64,000 nucleotides of DNA, from contig NZ_FNNJ01000002.1 of the NCBI RefSeq assembly GCF_900106565.1, positions 124,001-188,000 on the forward strand, given 5' to 3'. This DNA is from Lutibacter oricola (GTDB taxonomy: Bacteria; Bacteroidota; Bacteroidia; Flavobacteriales; Flavobacteriaceae). The position numbers and the translations under genes are program-made. Of the stretch, positions 41,797 through 50,993 are shown piece by piece. Below the pieces are notes generated by a model. It was not told the origin of the DNA, made no database searches, and saw only the letters and a program-made list of their open reading frames with translations. Every line of letters begins with the position of its first letter. The first letter of the stretch is position 1.

Positions 41797-44238
41797 TTAC
41801 AACCAATTTTTCGCTTTATTATAATCTATATAATAAACAAGCCTTAAAGAGACATTGTGAAGTGCTGGTTGTTCAAATAAATTATCTAGATTATCTTTAA
41901 AATTTAAGTCTGCTAATTGATCTGAATTAAAAATTGAATTCCTATACAAAGCAATTAACTGGCTACCCGGAGCAAACTCCCAAGTGTAGTTTAAGTCTAA
42001 ATTCCAAATATTATAGTTTATATCATTATTTTCTGAATAATTGCTGTACTCAGTTAAATTTCCTTTTTGCTCTAATAAATAATACTCTTTATCATATTTA
42101 ACTGGCGACCAATAATGTCTAAAGGTTAAACCTAAAGCAGATTTTGTACTAAAATTATATTTACCTGAAATAGCATTTACAAACTCTTTGGTGTCTCTTT
42201 CTCCAAAAATTATATCATTAGTATCTAAAACAGTTACATACCCTTTATCGTTTGCATCTAACGCAAAGTTAAATTCATATACTAATAAAAGGTTGTCGGT
42301 AAACCTATATCTAGGCGAAAATCCAAATTTAAAAAAAGTGTTATTATCATTTAATCTTTGTGAAACAAAAAAATCGGTATCTAAAGCAAGTTTTTTATTG
42401 TAATCTGTTGAAATCCATTGTCCAATAGCTGCTCTACTCGGTTTTTTAAAGTAGCGTCCTTCAACTCTTGGTTCAAAAAAATCATATTCTTTACCAATGT
42501 TACCGTTAATATTTCCGCCATATGCAAGATTATTTTTTTTGAATTGCATATAATAATTTATCCCTGCTGAGCTCTCGGTAAATTTACTAGGTTTAAAAAG
42601 GTAATCAAAATCATTCCAAAAAGTAATCCTAAAATTGTTAAGCTTTTCTGTAGGTTCAAAAATTCTATAGGACAAATAAGTTTCAAAATTATTGAAGTTA
42701 TTTCTTCTTTGAAAACCCAAATCATTTTTATCAAATTTAGTATCTTGAATGTGGTTTTCGATTCCCCATTGCCAATTTCCACTGATGTCTCTAAATGCTA
42801 TGTCGCTAGAAAAACCGGTAGTAATTTTACCAAACTCATTTATAGTGCTTAATGCGCCTCCACCTTCAAGTTTGTATTTGTTTGCTTTATTTGTTAGGTC
42901 AAAAAGCAGTGCAGTAACATTAGCGTCTCTAAAAGACCCTTCTCTCCAAACATTTGTATTTACAAAGCTAACCGAAGAATTTTTATTAAACTGCTGATCT
43001 AAAACTAGTACATTGTAATTCGCAAAAGGCTCTGTAATTTGTTTTCTGTAAGAGACTATTTCTTCGTTTGTATCTGAATCCGTTTTTGTTTTTTTAATAG
43101 TTGCTTCGGTTTTTTGAGTTATTGCATTGAAAAAACCAATTCCTAATCCTTTTTTGTTTCTACCAGAAATTTTAATTGCGTTAAGCATATCAACACTAGA
43201 TGGTTCGTTTGAAATTTCTTCATCGTCTTCTAAATCATCTGAATTTACATATGTTGTAGGGCTGTTACCAACTCTTCTAGAGTAGAATAAATCGCCTTTT
43301 TCAAAAAGTTCTGTTCCTTCAGTAAAAAAAGCTCTTTTTTCGGAAAATTGTTGCTCAAACGGACTTAAATTAAGGGTAATGTTGTCAAATTCTGTTTGAC
43401 CAAAATCAGGAATTAAAGTGGCGTCTAAAGTAAAGGCTTCATTAATTCCAAATTTTACATCCATTCCAAAGCTTGAATCAAATTCGTTAGTTCCATCAAA
43501 TGAAGCATATGAGCCTGAGGCATAAGGGAAAAAACTTAAGCGAATAGGAGGTGAGATGTTTTCTAAACCCGTTAATTCTCCTGCATATTGTTGAATGTTT
43601 CCTTTAGTTCTATCAATAAAATTCCAAGTATACTGCTCTCTAGAAATATTAAATTTTCTATGAAAATTTAAACCCCAAGTTTGAACTTTTTCATTAGAAA
43701 AGCGTAATTCAGAATAAGGTATTTTAACTTCTATAACCCATTTTTCATCATCAATTTTTACAGCACTTTGCCAAACACCGCTCCAGCTAAAATCTTCGTT
43801 GTTAGGAGTTGCTTTTGCATCAGCTTGATTACCTGTGGCTTGAATAAAAAATTCAGTATCATTTTGCCCATCATTTAATGGGTTTATCATAATTCCGAAC
43901 CAATCTACCTGTCCAAAATTATCACGAGTAGAAGATTGTAATGAAATATTTTTTATATCATCATCATATAAATAAGCTCCAAAATAAATAGCTAAATCAT
44001 CATAAGCTACTTTTACAATTGTTTTTTTGTTTTTAGGTTCTTTGTTTCCAGTTCCAGGACGAAACATTACAAAGTCTTTCATTTCTTCAGCTACTAACCA
44101 GAAATCTTCATTTAAAACACCATCAATTTTTGGTGCATTCTCTATTCTAAGAGCGTTAACAGATTTTGGGTTCGGGTTTATTTGAGATTGAACTAAATGT
44201 GCTATAAATAAGGCAATTAAGAATAGTTTGTTTTTCAT
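41797..44238 (-). CDS. DUF5916 outer-membrane protein with CBM9-like N-terminal domain
   Basis: An 813-residue exported protein. Signal peptide 1-18 (cut after VQS). Residues about 25-210 form a family-9 carbohydrate-binding-like domain (IDGVLNEDFWLVAEEMKDFVMFRPG...; WVIEVKIPYSELRFS). From about 215 the DUF5916 region begins (PPIRLSFFPYASGSY; NEAFTLDATLIPDFGQTEFD; SEKRAFFTEGTELFEKGDLFYSRRVG). The remainder is rich in alternating aromatic strands ending LRLVYYIDYNKAKNWL, as in an outer-membrane beta-barrel. Widespread in Bacteroidota; function unknown. Monocistronic. Confidence 0.87.
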   Translation of the reverse strand: MKNKLFLIALFIAHLVQSQINPNPKSVNALRIENAPKIDGVLNEDFWLVAEEMKDFVMFRPGTGNKEPKNKKTIVKVAYDDLAIYFGAYLYDDDIKNISLQSSTRDNFGQVDWFGIMINPLNDGQNDTEFFIQATGNQADAKATPNNEDFSWSGVWQSAVKIDDEKWVIEVKIPYSELRFSNEKVQTWGLNFHRKFNISREQYTWNFIDRTKGNIQQYAGELTGLENISPPIRLSFFPYASGSYASFDGTNEFDSSFGMDVKFGINEAFTLDATLIPDFGQTEFDNITLNLSPFEQQFSEKRAFFTEGTELFEKGDLFYSRRVGNSPTTYVNSDDLEDDEEISNEPSSVDMLNAIKISGRNKKGLGIGFFNAITQKTEATIKKTKTDSDTNEEIVSYRKQITEPFANYNVLVLDQQFNKNSSVSFVNTNVWREGSFRDANVTALLFDLTNKANKYKLEGGGALSTINEFGKITTGFSSDIAFRDISGNWQWGIENHIQDTKFDKNDLGFQRRNNFNNFETYLSYRIFEPTEKLNNFRITFWNDFDYLFKPSKFTESSAGINYYMQFKKNNLAYGGNINGNIGKEYDFFEPRVEGRYFKKPSRAAIGQWISTDYNKKLALDTDFFVSQRLNDNNTFFKFGFSPRYRFTDNLLLVYEFNFALDANDKGYVTVLDTNDIIFGERDTKEFVNAISGKYNFSTKSALGLTFRHYWSPVKYDKEYYLLEQKGNLTEYSNYSENNDINYNIWNLDLNYTWEFAPGSQLIALYRNSIFNSDQLADLNFKDNLDNLFEQPALHNVSLRLVYYIDYNKAKNWL

Positions 44239-44501
44239 CTAGGAGGTAGCTGTTTGAATTTATTATGCTAAAATATTTAACTTGTGTTTTTTCAGCTCTT
44301 AAATAAATGTTAATAATACGGTTATTAATATTGTTAATGACATATAAAGATTTTTATTGTTACAGTTTTGTATAGTTTTTTTTAAAATTTTACATTAAAA
44401 AGAAAAGGTTAGAGTTATTGGAGCTTTTATTAAATTCAATAATTATAGGTGTTTTCTTAATTTTTATGAAAATTCCATATTAAATATCGAATTTGATTTA
44501 T
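44239..44501. other. Divergent intergenic region, DUF5916 gene / sucC
   Basis: Very AT-rich and non-coding in all frames. The only structure seen is a cluster of TTAATAA/TTATTAA inverted repeats around 44310-44340 (TTAATAATACGGTTATTAA), which may be an operator or a chance product of composition. Confidence 0.3.
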
Positions 44502-44509
44502 TACATTTG
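44502..44509 (+). promoter_or_regulatory. Candidate -7 box of sucC
   Basis: TACATTTG, an exact TAnnTTTG match, 29 bases before the sucC ATG. No TTTG at the correct spacing. Confidence 0.4.
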
Positions 44510-44537
44510 TTGAAACCTAAACAAAAATTATTAACTA

Positions 44538-45731
44538 ATGAATTTACACGAATACCAAGGAAAAGAACTGTTGAACAGTTTTGGTGTAAGAATTCAAAGA
44601 GGAATTGTTGCCGATAATCATAAAAAAGCAGTTGAAGCTGCAAAACAATTAGCTACAGAAACCGGTACGGGTTGGTGGGTAGTAAAAGCTCAAATACATG
44701 CTGGTGGAAGAGGAAAAGGTGGTGGAGTAAAGCTTGCCAAAAGTTTAGAGCAAGTAGAAAGTATTTCTGAAGATATAATAGGAATGATGCTTAAAACACC
44801 ACAAACACCACCACAAGGTAAAAAAGTGAGTCAGGTTTTAGTGGCTGAAGATGTGTACTATCCTGGAGATAACGAACCTGAAGAATATTATATGTCTGTT
44901 CTTTTAAATAGAGCAACAGGAAAAAATATGATTATGTATTCTACTGAAGGTGGTATGGATATTGAAACAGTTGCAGAAGAAACACCACATTTAATTTTTA
45001 CTGAAGAAATTGATCCATTAATAGGGTTGCAAGGTTTTCAAGCAAGAAAAATTGCTTTTAACCTAGGTTTATCTGGTGGTGCATTAAAAGAGATGATAAA
45101 ATTTGTTTCGTCACTTTATACAGCTTTTGTTGAGTCTGATTCTTCTTTATTTGAAATAAACCCAGTTTTAAAAACATCAGACGATAAAATTTTAGCTGTT
45201 GATTCTAAAGTAACTTTAGATGACAATGCGTTATTTCGTCATAAAGACTTAGCTGAATTACGTGATTTACGTGAAGAAAACGAAATTGAAGTTGAAGCAA
45301 ATGCAGCAGGTTTAAATTATGTAGATTTAGATGGTAATGTTGGTTGTATGGTAAATGGTGCTGGATTAGCAATGGGTACTATGGACTTAATTAAGCAATC
45401 TGGAGGTGAGCCTGCAAACTTTTTAGATGTTGGTGGAACAGCAGATGCTAAGCGTGTTGAAACAGCTTTTAGAATTATTTTGAAAGATGATAATGTTAAA
45501 GCAATTTTGGTTAACATTTTTGGAGGAATAGTTCGTTGCGATAGAGTAGCACAAGGTGTTATTGACGCATATAAAAATATGGGAGACGCTATTAAAGTTC
45601 CAATTATTGTGCGTTTACAAGGTACAAACGCTATTGAAGCTAAACAATTAATTGATGATAGTGGTTTGGATGTAATTTCTGCTACCGAATTTCAAGAAGC
45701 TGCAGATAAAGTACAAGAAGTATTAGCTTAA
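44538..45731 (+). CDS. sucC: Succinyl-CoA synthetase beta subunit
   Basis: TCA-cycle enzyme making ATP or GTP from succinyl-CoA, acting with SucD. The 397 residues are the normal length. N-terminal MNLHEYQGKELLNSFGV starts an ATP-grasp domain (VVKAQIHAGGRGKGGGVKLA). The C-terminal CoA-ligase domain contains LDVGGTADAKRVETAFRIIL and the VNIFGGIVRCDRVAQGV loop. Monocistronic here with its own terminator; sucD is not adjacent, which is common in Flavobacteriia. Confidence 0.97.
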   Translation: MNLHEYQGKELLNSFGVRIQRGIVADNHKKAVEAAKQLATETGTGWWVVKAQIHAGGRGKGGGVKLAKSLEQVESISEDIIGMMLKTPQTPPQGKKVSQVLVAEDVYYPGDNEPEEYYMSVLLNRATGKNMIMYSTEGGMDIETVAEETPHLIFTEEIDPLIGLQGFQARKIAFNLGLSGGALKEMIKFVSSLYTAFVESDSSLFEINPVLKTSDDKILAVDSKVTLDDNALFRHKDLAELRDLREENEIEVEANAAGLNYVDLDGNVGCMVNGAGLAMGTMDLIKQSGGEPANFLDVGGTADAKRVETAFRIILKDDNVKAILVNIFGGIVRCDRVAQGVIDAYKNMGDAIKVPIIVRLQGTNAIEAKQLIDDSGLDVISATEFQEAADKVQEVLA

Positions 45732-45751
45732 AAAGCTTATAATATAATATG

Positions 45752-45782
45752 AAAAAAGCCGACTAATTTAGTCGGCTTTTTT
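45752..45782. terminator. Bidirectional terminator, sucC / PUR-family gene
   Basis: Stem of about 15 bp (AAAAAAGCCGACTAA, 45752-45766, with TTAGTCGGCTTTTTT, 45768-45782), T-run on both strands, between convergent sucC (ends 45731) and the PUR gene (ends 45806). Confidence 0.88.
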
Positions 45783-45805
45783 ATTTTTTAAATTTGATAG
45801 ATATT

Positions 45806-46177
45806 TTAAATATCATCAAAACTTACATCCGTAAAACTTTCAGAAGTAGCTTCTACTTCTACAGCAGCTTCAGATGGTCTTTTAAAATCTTTTTGGTGAC
45901 GTTCAGAAATTACTTCTTCACCTTTTTCATTTATAATATAGTCTGTTGCAGCTTGTAACATTTCGTTAAATTCGGCAAAGTCTTCTTTATATAAATAAAT
46001 TTTGTGTTTTTTGTAATGGAAAGTTCCATCGTCGTGAGTAAATTTCTTGCTTTCAGTTACTGTCAAGTAATAATCATCGGCCTTTGTTGCTCTTACATCA
46101 AAAAAATATGTTCTTCTACCAGCTCTTAAAACCTGAGAAAATATCTCTTCTTGATCTAAATGTTCTTTGTCATTCAT
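45806..46177 (-). CDS. PUR-family DNA/RNA-binding protein (DUF3276)
   Basis: A 123-residue protein with the single PUR repeat typical of Bacteroidota and spirochaetes: IFSQVLRAGRRTYFFDVRATKADDYYLTVTESKK, then KHKIYLYKEDFAEFNEML. PUR domains bind single-stranded nucleic acid as dimers. An acidic, Ala/Glu-rich tail (about 100-123) follows. The cellular role in Bacteroidota is not known. It is a single gene between sucC and the ABC exporter. Confidence 0.92.
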   Translation of the reverse strand: MNDKEHLDQEEIFSQVLRAGRRTYFFDVRATKADDYYLTVTESKKFTHDDGTFHYKKHKIYLYKEDFAEFNEMLQAATDYIINEKGEEVISERHQKDFKRPSEAAVEVEATSESFTDVSFDDI

Positions 46178-46258
46178 AATTAACGTTCTATTTAATTAAT
46201 CTTAATTTTAGATTTACACACACAAATCTATAAAAATAAAAGTATTTAAAAGCGTATT

Positions 46259-48013
46259 TTATATTTCTTTTTCTAAAAGTTGTTGATCAAAAAGTTCTTT
46301 ATAATATCCGTCAATAGCAACTAATTCAGTATGAGAGCCTTGTTGAATGATTTTACCCTTATTTAGAACGATTATTTTGTCTGCATTTTTAACAGATGAA
46401 ATTCGATGACTAACGATTACTGAAGTCTTGTTTTTGCTAATTTTATAAAGGTTATTTAGTATAATTTCTTCTGTTTCAGTATCTACAGCAGAAAGGCAAT
46501 CGTCAAAAATTAAAATTTGAGGGTTTTTAATAATTGCTCTAGCAATAGAAATTCGTTGTTTTTGACCTCCAGATAAGGTAACACCTCTTTCGCCCACGTA
46601 AGTGTCGTAACCTTCGTTAAAATCGATTATATTATGGTGTATGTATGCATCTTTTGCGGCTTGTTCAATTTTTTTATCACTAGCATTTTCATCTCCAAAT
46701 TTAATATTGTTTTTTATGGTGTCTGAAAATAGAAAAGCTTCTTGTGGTACAAAACCGATTGACTGTCTAAGGTTATCTAAGTTTAGTTGTTCAATATTCT
46801 TATTGTCAATATTAATAGATCCGTTAGAGACATCGTATAAACGAGCAATAAGGTTAATAATGGTAGATTTACCAGAACCTGTATTTCCAAGTATTGCAAG
46901 TGTTTCACCTCTTTTTATAGTAAAGCTTACATTGTCTAGAGCAGTAATATCAGTATCGTCATAGGTAAAAGTAACGTTCTTAAATTCAATTTTACCATTA
47001 ATAGTAGATGGTTTAAGTTGGTTATTTTTAATTTCAGGTTCGTGTTTTAAAAATTCATTAATACGTTTTTGAGATGCTTCAGCTTGTTGAATTATTGAAG
47101 TAACCCAACCAACAACAGCTACAGGCCAAGTTAGCATATTTACATACATAATAAATTCTGCAATTACACCTAAAGATATAGAACCTTCAATATATCTTAA
47201 ACCTCCAATATATACCACCATAACATTGCTAATTCCTATTAATAGAATCATTAATGGAAAAAATAAAGCTTGCGCTTTAAACAAATCAATATTTTTTTCT
47301 TTAGTAGTATTTGTTAAATCTTCAAACTCAGCAATAGCTTTATTTTCTATACCATAAGATTTTAAAATGCTAATTCCCGAAAATGTTTCTTGTGCATTAG
47401 CTGTTAATTTAGATAGGTATTGTTGTACAATAGTACTGCGTTTATTTATAATTCTGCTTAATATATAAATTGAAACAGATAATACAGGTAGAGGAAGTAA
47501 TGTGTATGTAGTAAGTTTAGGGTCTATGCTGTACATTTTTATAATTGCAACAACAAAAAGCACCAACATGTTCATTGTATACATTATTGCAGGCCCAAAA
47601 TACATACGCACTTTACTAACATCTTCACTAATTCTATTCATTAAATCACCTGTTTGATTTTTTTTATAGAAGTTTAGTGAAAGTCGTTGATATTGAGCAT
47701 AAATTTCGTTTTTTAAATCGAATTCTATTAAACGAGACATTACAATGATGGTTTGTCTCATTAAAAAAGTAAAAAAACCAGAAAGTAATGCCACACCAAC
47801 AATAAGTAAAATGTTGTTTAGTAAATCCGCTTTAACAACCGCTATATCAGTAATAAGTCCTTTGCTATAATCTTCAGCTGTATTTACAGAGTTTCTTATA
47901 ATTTGTGGTACTTGTAGAGCTAATATTTTTGAGCAAACAGTAATTATAATACCTAATATTAAACGGTATTTGTATTTTGAAAAATATTTATTTAGGTATT
48001 TTAATGCTTTCAT
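46259..48013 (-). CDS. ABC exporter half-transporter (MsbA/MDR-like)
   Basis: A 584-residue TMD-NBD fusion. Six membrane helices lie at about 20-290. The nucleotide-binding domain has Walker A LGNTGSGKST, signature LSGGQKQRISIARAI, Walker B ILIFDDCLSAVD (with Asp in place of the usual catalytic Glu: DD) and the H-loop SHRIS. The start at 48013 (MKALKYLNKYF) is chosen over a TTG 16 codons upstream because it gives the typical short cytoplasmic lead-in. The replacement of the Walker B Glu by Asp suggests this may be a degenerate site in a heterodimer, or simply a slow ATPase. The gene is divergent from nusB, an arrangement common in Bacteroidota. Substrate unknown. Confidence 0.9.
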   Translation of the reverse strand: MKALKYLNKYFSKYKYRLILGIIITVCSKILALQVPQIIRNSVNTAEDYSKGLITDIAVVKADLLNNILLIVGVALLSGFFTFLMRQTIIVMSRLIEFDLKNEIYAQYQRLSLNFYKKNQTGDLMNRISEDVSKVRMYFGPAIMYTMNMLVLFVVAIIKMYSIDPKLTTYTLLPLPVLSVSIYILSRIINKRSTIVQQYLSKLTANAQETFSGISILKSYGIENKAIAEFEDLTNTTKEKNIDLFKAQALFFPLMILLIGISNVMVVYIGGLRYIEGSISLGVIAEFIMYVNMLTWPVAVVGWVTSIIQQAEASQKRINEFLKHEPEIKNNQLKPSTINGKIEFKNVTFTYDDTDITALDNVSFTIKRGETLAILGNTGSGKSTIINLIARLYDVSNGSINIDNKNIEQLNLDNLRQSIGFVPQEAFLFSDTIKNNIKFGDENASDKKIEQAAKDAYIHHNIIDFNEGYDTYVGERGVTLSGGQKQRISIARAIIKNPQILIFDDCLSAVDTETEEIILNNLYKISKNKTSVIVSHRISSVKNADKIIVLNKGKIIQQGSHTELVAIDGYYKELFDQQLLEKEI

Positions 48014-48145
48014 AAATGAATAAAACGTTGACTCAAATTTTAAAGCACGAATATAAGGCAATATAATTTTAAATAATCTATTTTAAGATACATTTAACGC
48101 TGATTAAAAAAGTAAAAACAATATTCTTATTCTCAAAAATAATAG

Positions 48146-48153
48146 TATTTTTG
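48146..48153 (+). promoter_or_regulatory. Candidate -7 box of the nusB operon
   Basis: TATTTTTG, an exact TAnnTTTG match, 36 bases before nusB. The -33 box is not clear. Confidence 0.35.
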
Positions 48154-48188
48154 CGCTGTTATAAAAAACAATATTCAAAGTTCTTTAA

Positions 48189-49127
48189 ATGATAAACAGA
48201 AGACACATTAGAGTTAAAGTAATGCAATCGGTATATGCAATGCTACAATCTAAAGATGACAACCTTCCTAAAGAGGAGAAGTTTCTATACCATAGTATAG
48301 ATAAAATGTACGAATTGTACGCAATTATTCTTCGTCTTTTAGTTGAAGTAAGGAATATGGAGAAAGAACATATTGCACTTTCAAGCAAAAAAAGGTTTGC
48401 TACTAAAGAAGAATTAAATCCAAACAAAAAATTTATTGACAACGAAGTTTTTAAACAACTTTTTGAAAGTGTTTCATTAAACGATTTTATTGAAACCCAC
48501 AAATTAGATTGTTGGTATTTACACCCAGACTATGTAAAAGAAATCTTGAAAGAGATTAAAGAAAGCAAAATTTACACTAGTTATATGGAAACTGAGACTT
48601 CTAACTTTAATAAAGATAGAGAGTTTGTAGTTGCAATATTTAAAAATGTAATTGCACCAAATGAAAAAATTGCAGACTATTTTGAAGGAGAAACAATTAG
48701 TTGGGTAGACGATATTCCATTTGTAAATACGTGGGTTGTAAAAACACTAAATCAATTAAAGGCAGGAAATGCTTTTATAATTGGGAAACTTTATAAGGAT
48801 GAAGATGATAAAAAATTTGTTGTTGAATTGTTTAGAAAAACCATTTTAAATCATACTTCATTCGAAAAAGATATTGAAGATAAAACACCAAACTGGGATA
48901 CAGAGCGTATAGCTGAAATTGATATGATTTTAATTAAAATGGCAATATGCGAGTTTTTAAAATTTCCATCAATACCTGCAAGAGTTTCTATTAACGAGTA
49001 TATCGAAATTTCTAAAGATTACTCAACAACAAAAAGTAGCTTTTTTATAAATGGAGTTTTAGACAAAGTTTTAAAAGAGTTCGAAAGTGGAAAAAAAATA
49101 AATAAAATAGGAAGAGGATTATTATAA
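48189..49127 (+). CDS. nusB: Transcription antitermination factor NusB (long Bacteroidota form)
   Basis: Binds boxA RNA with NusE and helps rRNA transcription and 30S assembly. At 312 residues it is about twice the length of E. coli NusB. It begins with an RHIRVKVMQSVYAMLQS segment that looks like the start of a NusB fold. The canonical NusB helical core appears in the C-terminal half: VVELFRKTILNHTSFEKDIEDKTPNWDTERIAEIDMILIKMAICEFLKFPSIPARVSINEYIEISKDYSTTKSSFFINGVLDKVL. The insert at about 60-180 is lineage-specific. It is the first gene of the block nusB - DUF1573 - yajC - ybbR - coaE. Confidence 0.93.
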   Translation: MINRRHIRVKVMQSVYAMLQSKDDNLPKEEKFLYHSIDKMYELYAIILRLLVEVRNMEKEHIALSSKKRFATKEELNPNKKFIDNEVFKQLFESVSLNDFIETHKLDCWYLHPDYVKEILKEIKESKIYTSYMETETSNFNKDREFVVAIFKNVIAPNEKIADYFEGETISWVDDIPFVNTWVVKTLNQLKAGNAFIIGKLYKDEDDKKFVVELFRKTILNHTSFEKDIEDKTPNWDTERIAEIDMILIKMAICEFLKFPSIPARVSINEYIEISKDYSTTKSSFFINGVLDKVLKEFESGKKINKIGRGLL

Positions 49128-49153
49128 TTTATATTTTTACAAAAATTAATACA

Positions 49154-49603
49154 ATGAAAAAAATAACATTTTTATTAGCAATTCTTAGTATTGCGTTTGT
49201 ATCATGTAAAGATGATGCTACAAAAAAAATTAACGCAAATAATGTTGAATTAGCAAAAGAGCGCGATAGTAAAATTAAGCTAGGAAGCCCAGTTATTGAG
49301 TTTGATAAAACCGAATATGATTTTGGGACTATTTCTGAAGGCGAAAAAGTAGAAGGTGTTTTTAACATAAAAAATACAGGTAAAACAGATTTAATGGTGT
49401 TAAGTGCAAAAGCAACTTGCGGATGTACTGTACCAACTTGGCCAAAAGAGGCAATTAAGCCTGGAGAATCTGCAGAGTTAAAATTTACTTTTAATTCTAA
49501 AGGAAGATCAGGAAAGCAAACAAAATCTATTACGTTACAAACTAATACAGAAAAAGTAACTGAGATTATTCGTATTAAAGGAATGGTTGAAAAAAAGAGT
49601 TAA
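49154..49603 (+). CDS. DUF1573 lipoprotein
   Basis: A 149-residue exported lipoprotein: signal peptide with lipobox FVSC (Cys at about 18). The DUF1573 beta-sandwich (about 45-149) shows the hallmarks FDFGTISEGE-like YDFGTISEGEKVEGVFNIKNTGKTDLMVLSAKATCGCTVPTWPKEAIKPGESAELKFTFNSKGRSG. The paired CGC cysteines are typical of the family. Probably an Ig-like periplasmic or outer-membrane adaptor of unknown function. It lies between nusB and yajC on the same strand. Confidence 0.9.
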   Translation: MKKITFLLAILSIAFVSCKDDATKKINANNVELAKERDSKIKLGSPVIEFDKTEYDFGTISEGEKVEGVFNIKNTGKTDLMVLSAKATCGCTVPTWPKEAIKPGESAELKFTFNSKGRSGKQTKSITLQTNTEKVTEIIRIKGMVEKKS

Positions 49604-49618
49604 TAATTAAAACAAAAA

Positions 49619-49945
49619 ATGCAAAATATGTTTAATACAATATTATTACAAATGGACACAGCGTCTTTAACAGGTATGTTACCGTTTTTATTAATGTTTG
49701 TGGTTATCTATTTATTTATGATTAGACCACAAATGAAAAAAGCAAAAAACGAAAAAAAATTTCAAAGTGAGTTAGCTAAAGGAGCTAAAGTTGTTACAAC
49801 AAGCGGAATTCACGGAAAAGTTTTAGATTTAGTTGATAGCGATAATACGGTTATTATTGAAACAGGAGCTGGAAAAATTAAATTTGAAAGATCTGCTATT
49901 TCTATGGATTTAAGTAAAAAGTACTTACCAAAAGAAAAAAAGTAG
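49619..49945 (+). CDS. yajC: Preprotein translocase subunit YajC
   Basis: A 108-residue Sec accessory protein with one N-terminal membrane helix (about 18-38: MLPFLLMFVVIYLFMIRPQ), then the conserved RPQMKKAKNEKKFQSELAKGAKVVTTSGIHGKV region and a C-terminal soluble domain. It joins SecDF in the holotranslocon; secDF is not in this window. The start could also be Met4 (49628). A terminator follows, so the YbbR-coaE genes may be transcribed partly separately. Confidence 0.93.
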   Translation: MQNMFNTILLQMDTASLTGMLPFLLMFVVIYLFMIRPQMKKAKNEKKFQSELAKGAKVVTTSGIHGKVLDLVDSDNTVIIETGAGKIKFERSAISMDLSKKYLPKEKK

Positions 49946-49972
49946 TTTTTAAATAAAACATAAGTTTTAAAA

Positions 49973-49996
49973 AGTGAGCAATAGCTCACTTTTTTT
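49973..49996 (+). terminator. Terminator between yajC and ybbR
   Basis: Seven-base stem AGTGAGC (49973-49979) with GCTCACT (49984-49990), loop AATA, flanking A and T runs; a seven-T tract follows. It sits 28 bases past yajC and may attenuate rather than fully stop transcription into the next gene. Confidence 0.7.
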
Positions 49997-50021
49997 GTAT
50001 ATTTAACTTTATTTTTTTGCA

Positions 50022-50993
50022 ATGAAAAACTCTGTAATAAATTCAAATTTTGCTAAATTAAATAATAGAAAGGTAAAAGTCTTTTTGTTTTTTTTGGTGC
50101 TAACATCAATAATTTGGTTGTTGGTAGAACTTTCTAAAACCTATAAAAGTAAAGCCACTTTTGAAGTAAATTATATCAATGTTCCAAACAACTTACTATT
50201 ACAAAAAGCACCAGATAAAGAGCTTGTTTTAGACTTAAAAGCACTTGGTTTTTCTTTATTAAAATATAAATTGAGTAAAAAGGAGTTGAATTTAAATTTA
50301 AGTCATTTACGCGAAAACACAAATGGCTACTATCTATTAGTAAACAATCAAAAAAGTTATTTATCTGCTCAATTAAAAGGAGATGTAGAAGTGTTAAACG
50401 TTTTGCAGGATACGCTTTATTTGGATTTTGGTAAAAAAATATTTAAAAAAATTCCGGTTGAGTTAGTGAGTGATTTAACGTTTAAATTAGGTTATAATTT
50501 TGTTAATAATATTCATATAAATCCAGATTCGGTTAGCATAAGTGGACCTAAAAAACATATTGATTCTATTCAAAAAATAACTACAACATTATTTACTCGT
50601 AATGATATTTACCAAAACATAAATGAAACAATAGGTTTAAATTTACCAGTTTCGGCTCAAAATGTAGAAGTATCTGCAAAAAGCGTTAAAATAACAGGTA
50701 AAGTAGATAAATTTACAGAAGGATCGTTTAAAATTCCAGTTTCAATTATTAATAAGCCTGTTGGCGTTGAAATTAATCCTTTTCCAAAAGAAATAGAAAT
50801 ATCCTACCAAGCAGGATTGGAAAACTTCAGCAAAATAACTAAAAATAGTGTACATATAGTTTTTGATTATAACGAGTATAAAAACGATACGTTAACCAAT
50901 TTTTTAACACCTGTTGTAAAACAACAAAGTGAATTTATTTCAACATTAAAAATTTCTCCAACTCAAATCGAGTTTTTAATTCAACAACAATGA
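50022..50993 (+). CDS. YbbR/CdaR-like membrane-anchored protein
   Basis: A 323-residue protein with one N-terminal helix (about 19-37, VFLFFLVLTSIIWLLVELS) and repeated YbbR-like domains outside (for example ELVSDLTFKLGYNFVNNIHINPDSVSISGPKKHIDSI and the KIPVSIINKPVGVEINPFPKEIEISY region). In Firmicutes CdaR regulates the diadenylate cyclase CdaA. No cyclase is adjacent here, so that role is not implied. The gene overlaps coaE by 4 bases (ATGA). Confidence 0.85.
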   Translation: MKNSVINSNFAKLNNRKVKVFLFFLVLTSIIWLLVELSKTYKSKATFEVNYINVPNNLLLQKAPDKELVLDLKALGFSLLKYKLSKKELNLNLSHLRENTNGYYLLVNNQKSYLSAQLKGDVEVLNVLQDTLYLDFGKKIFKKIPVELVSDLTFKLGYNFVNNIHINPDSVSISGPKKHIDSIQKITTTLFTRNDIYQNINETIGLNLPVSAQNVEVSAKSVKITGKVDKFTEGSFKIPVSIINKPVGVEINPFPKEIEISYQAGLENFSKITKNSVHIVFDYNEYKNDTLTNFLTPVVKQQSEFISTLKISPTQIEFLIQQQ

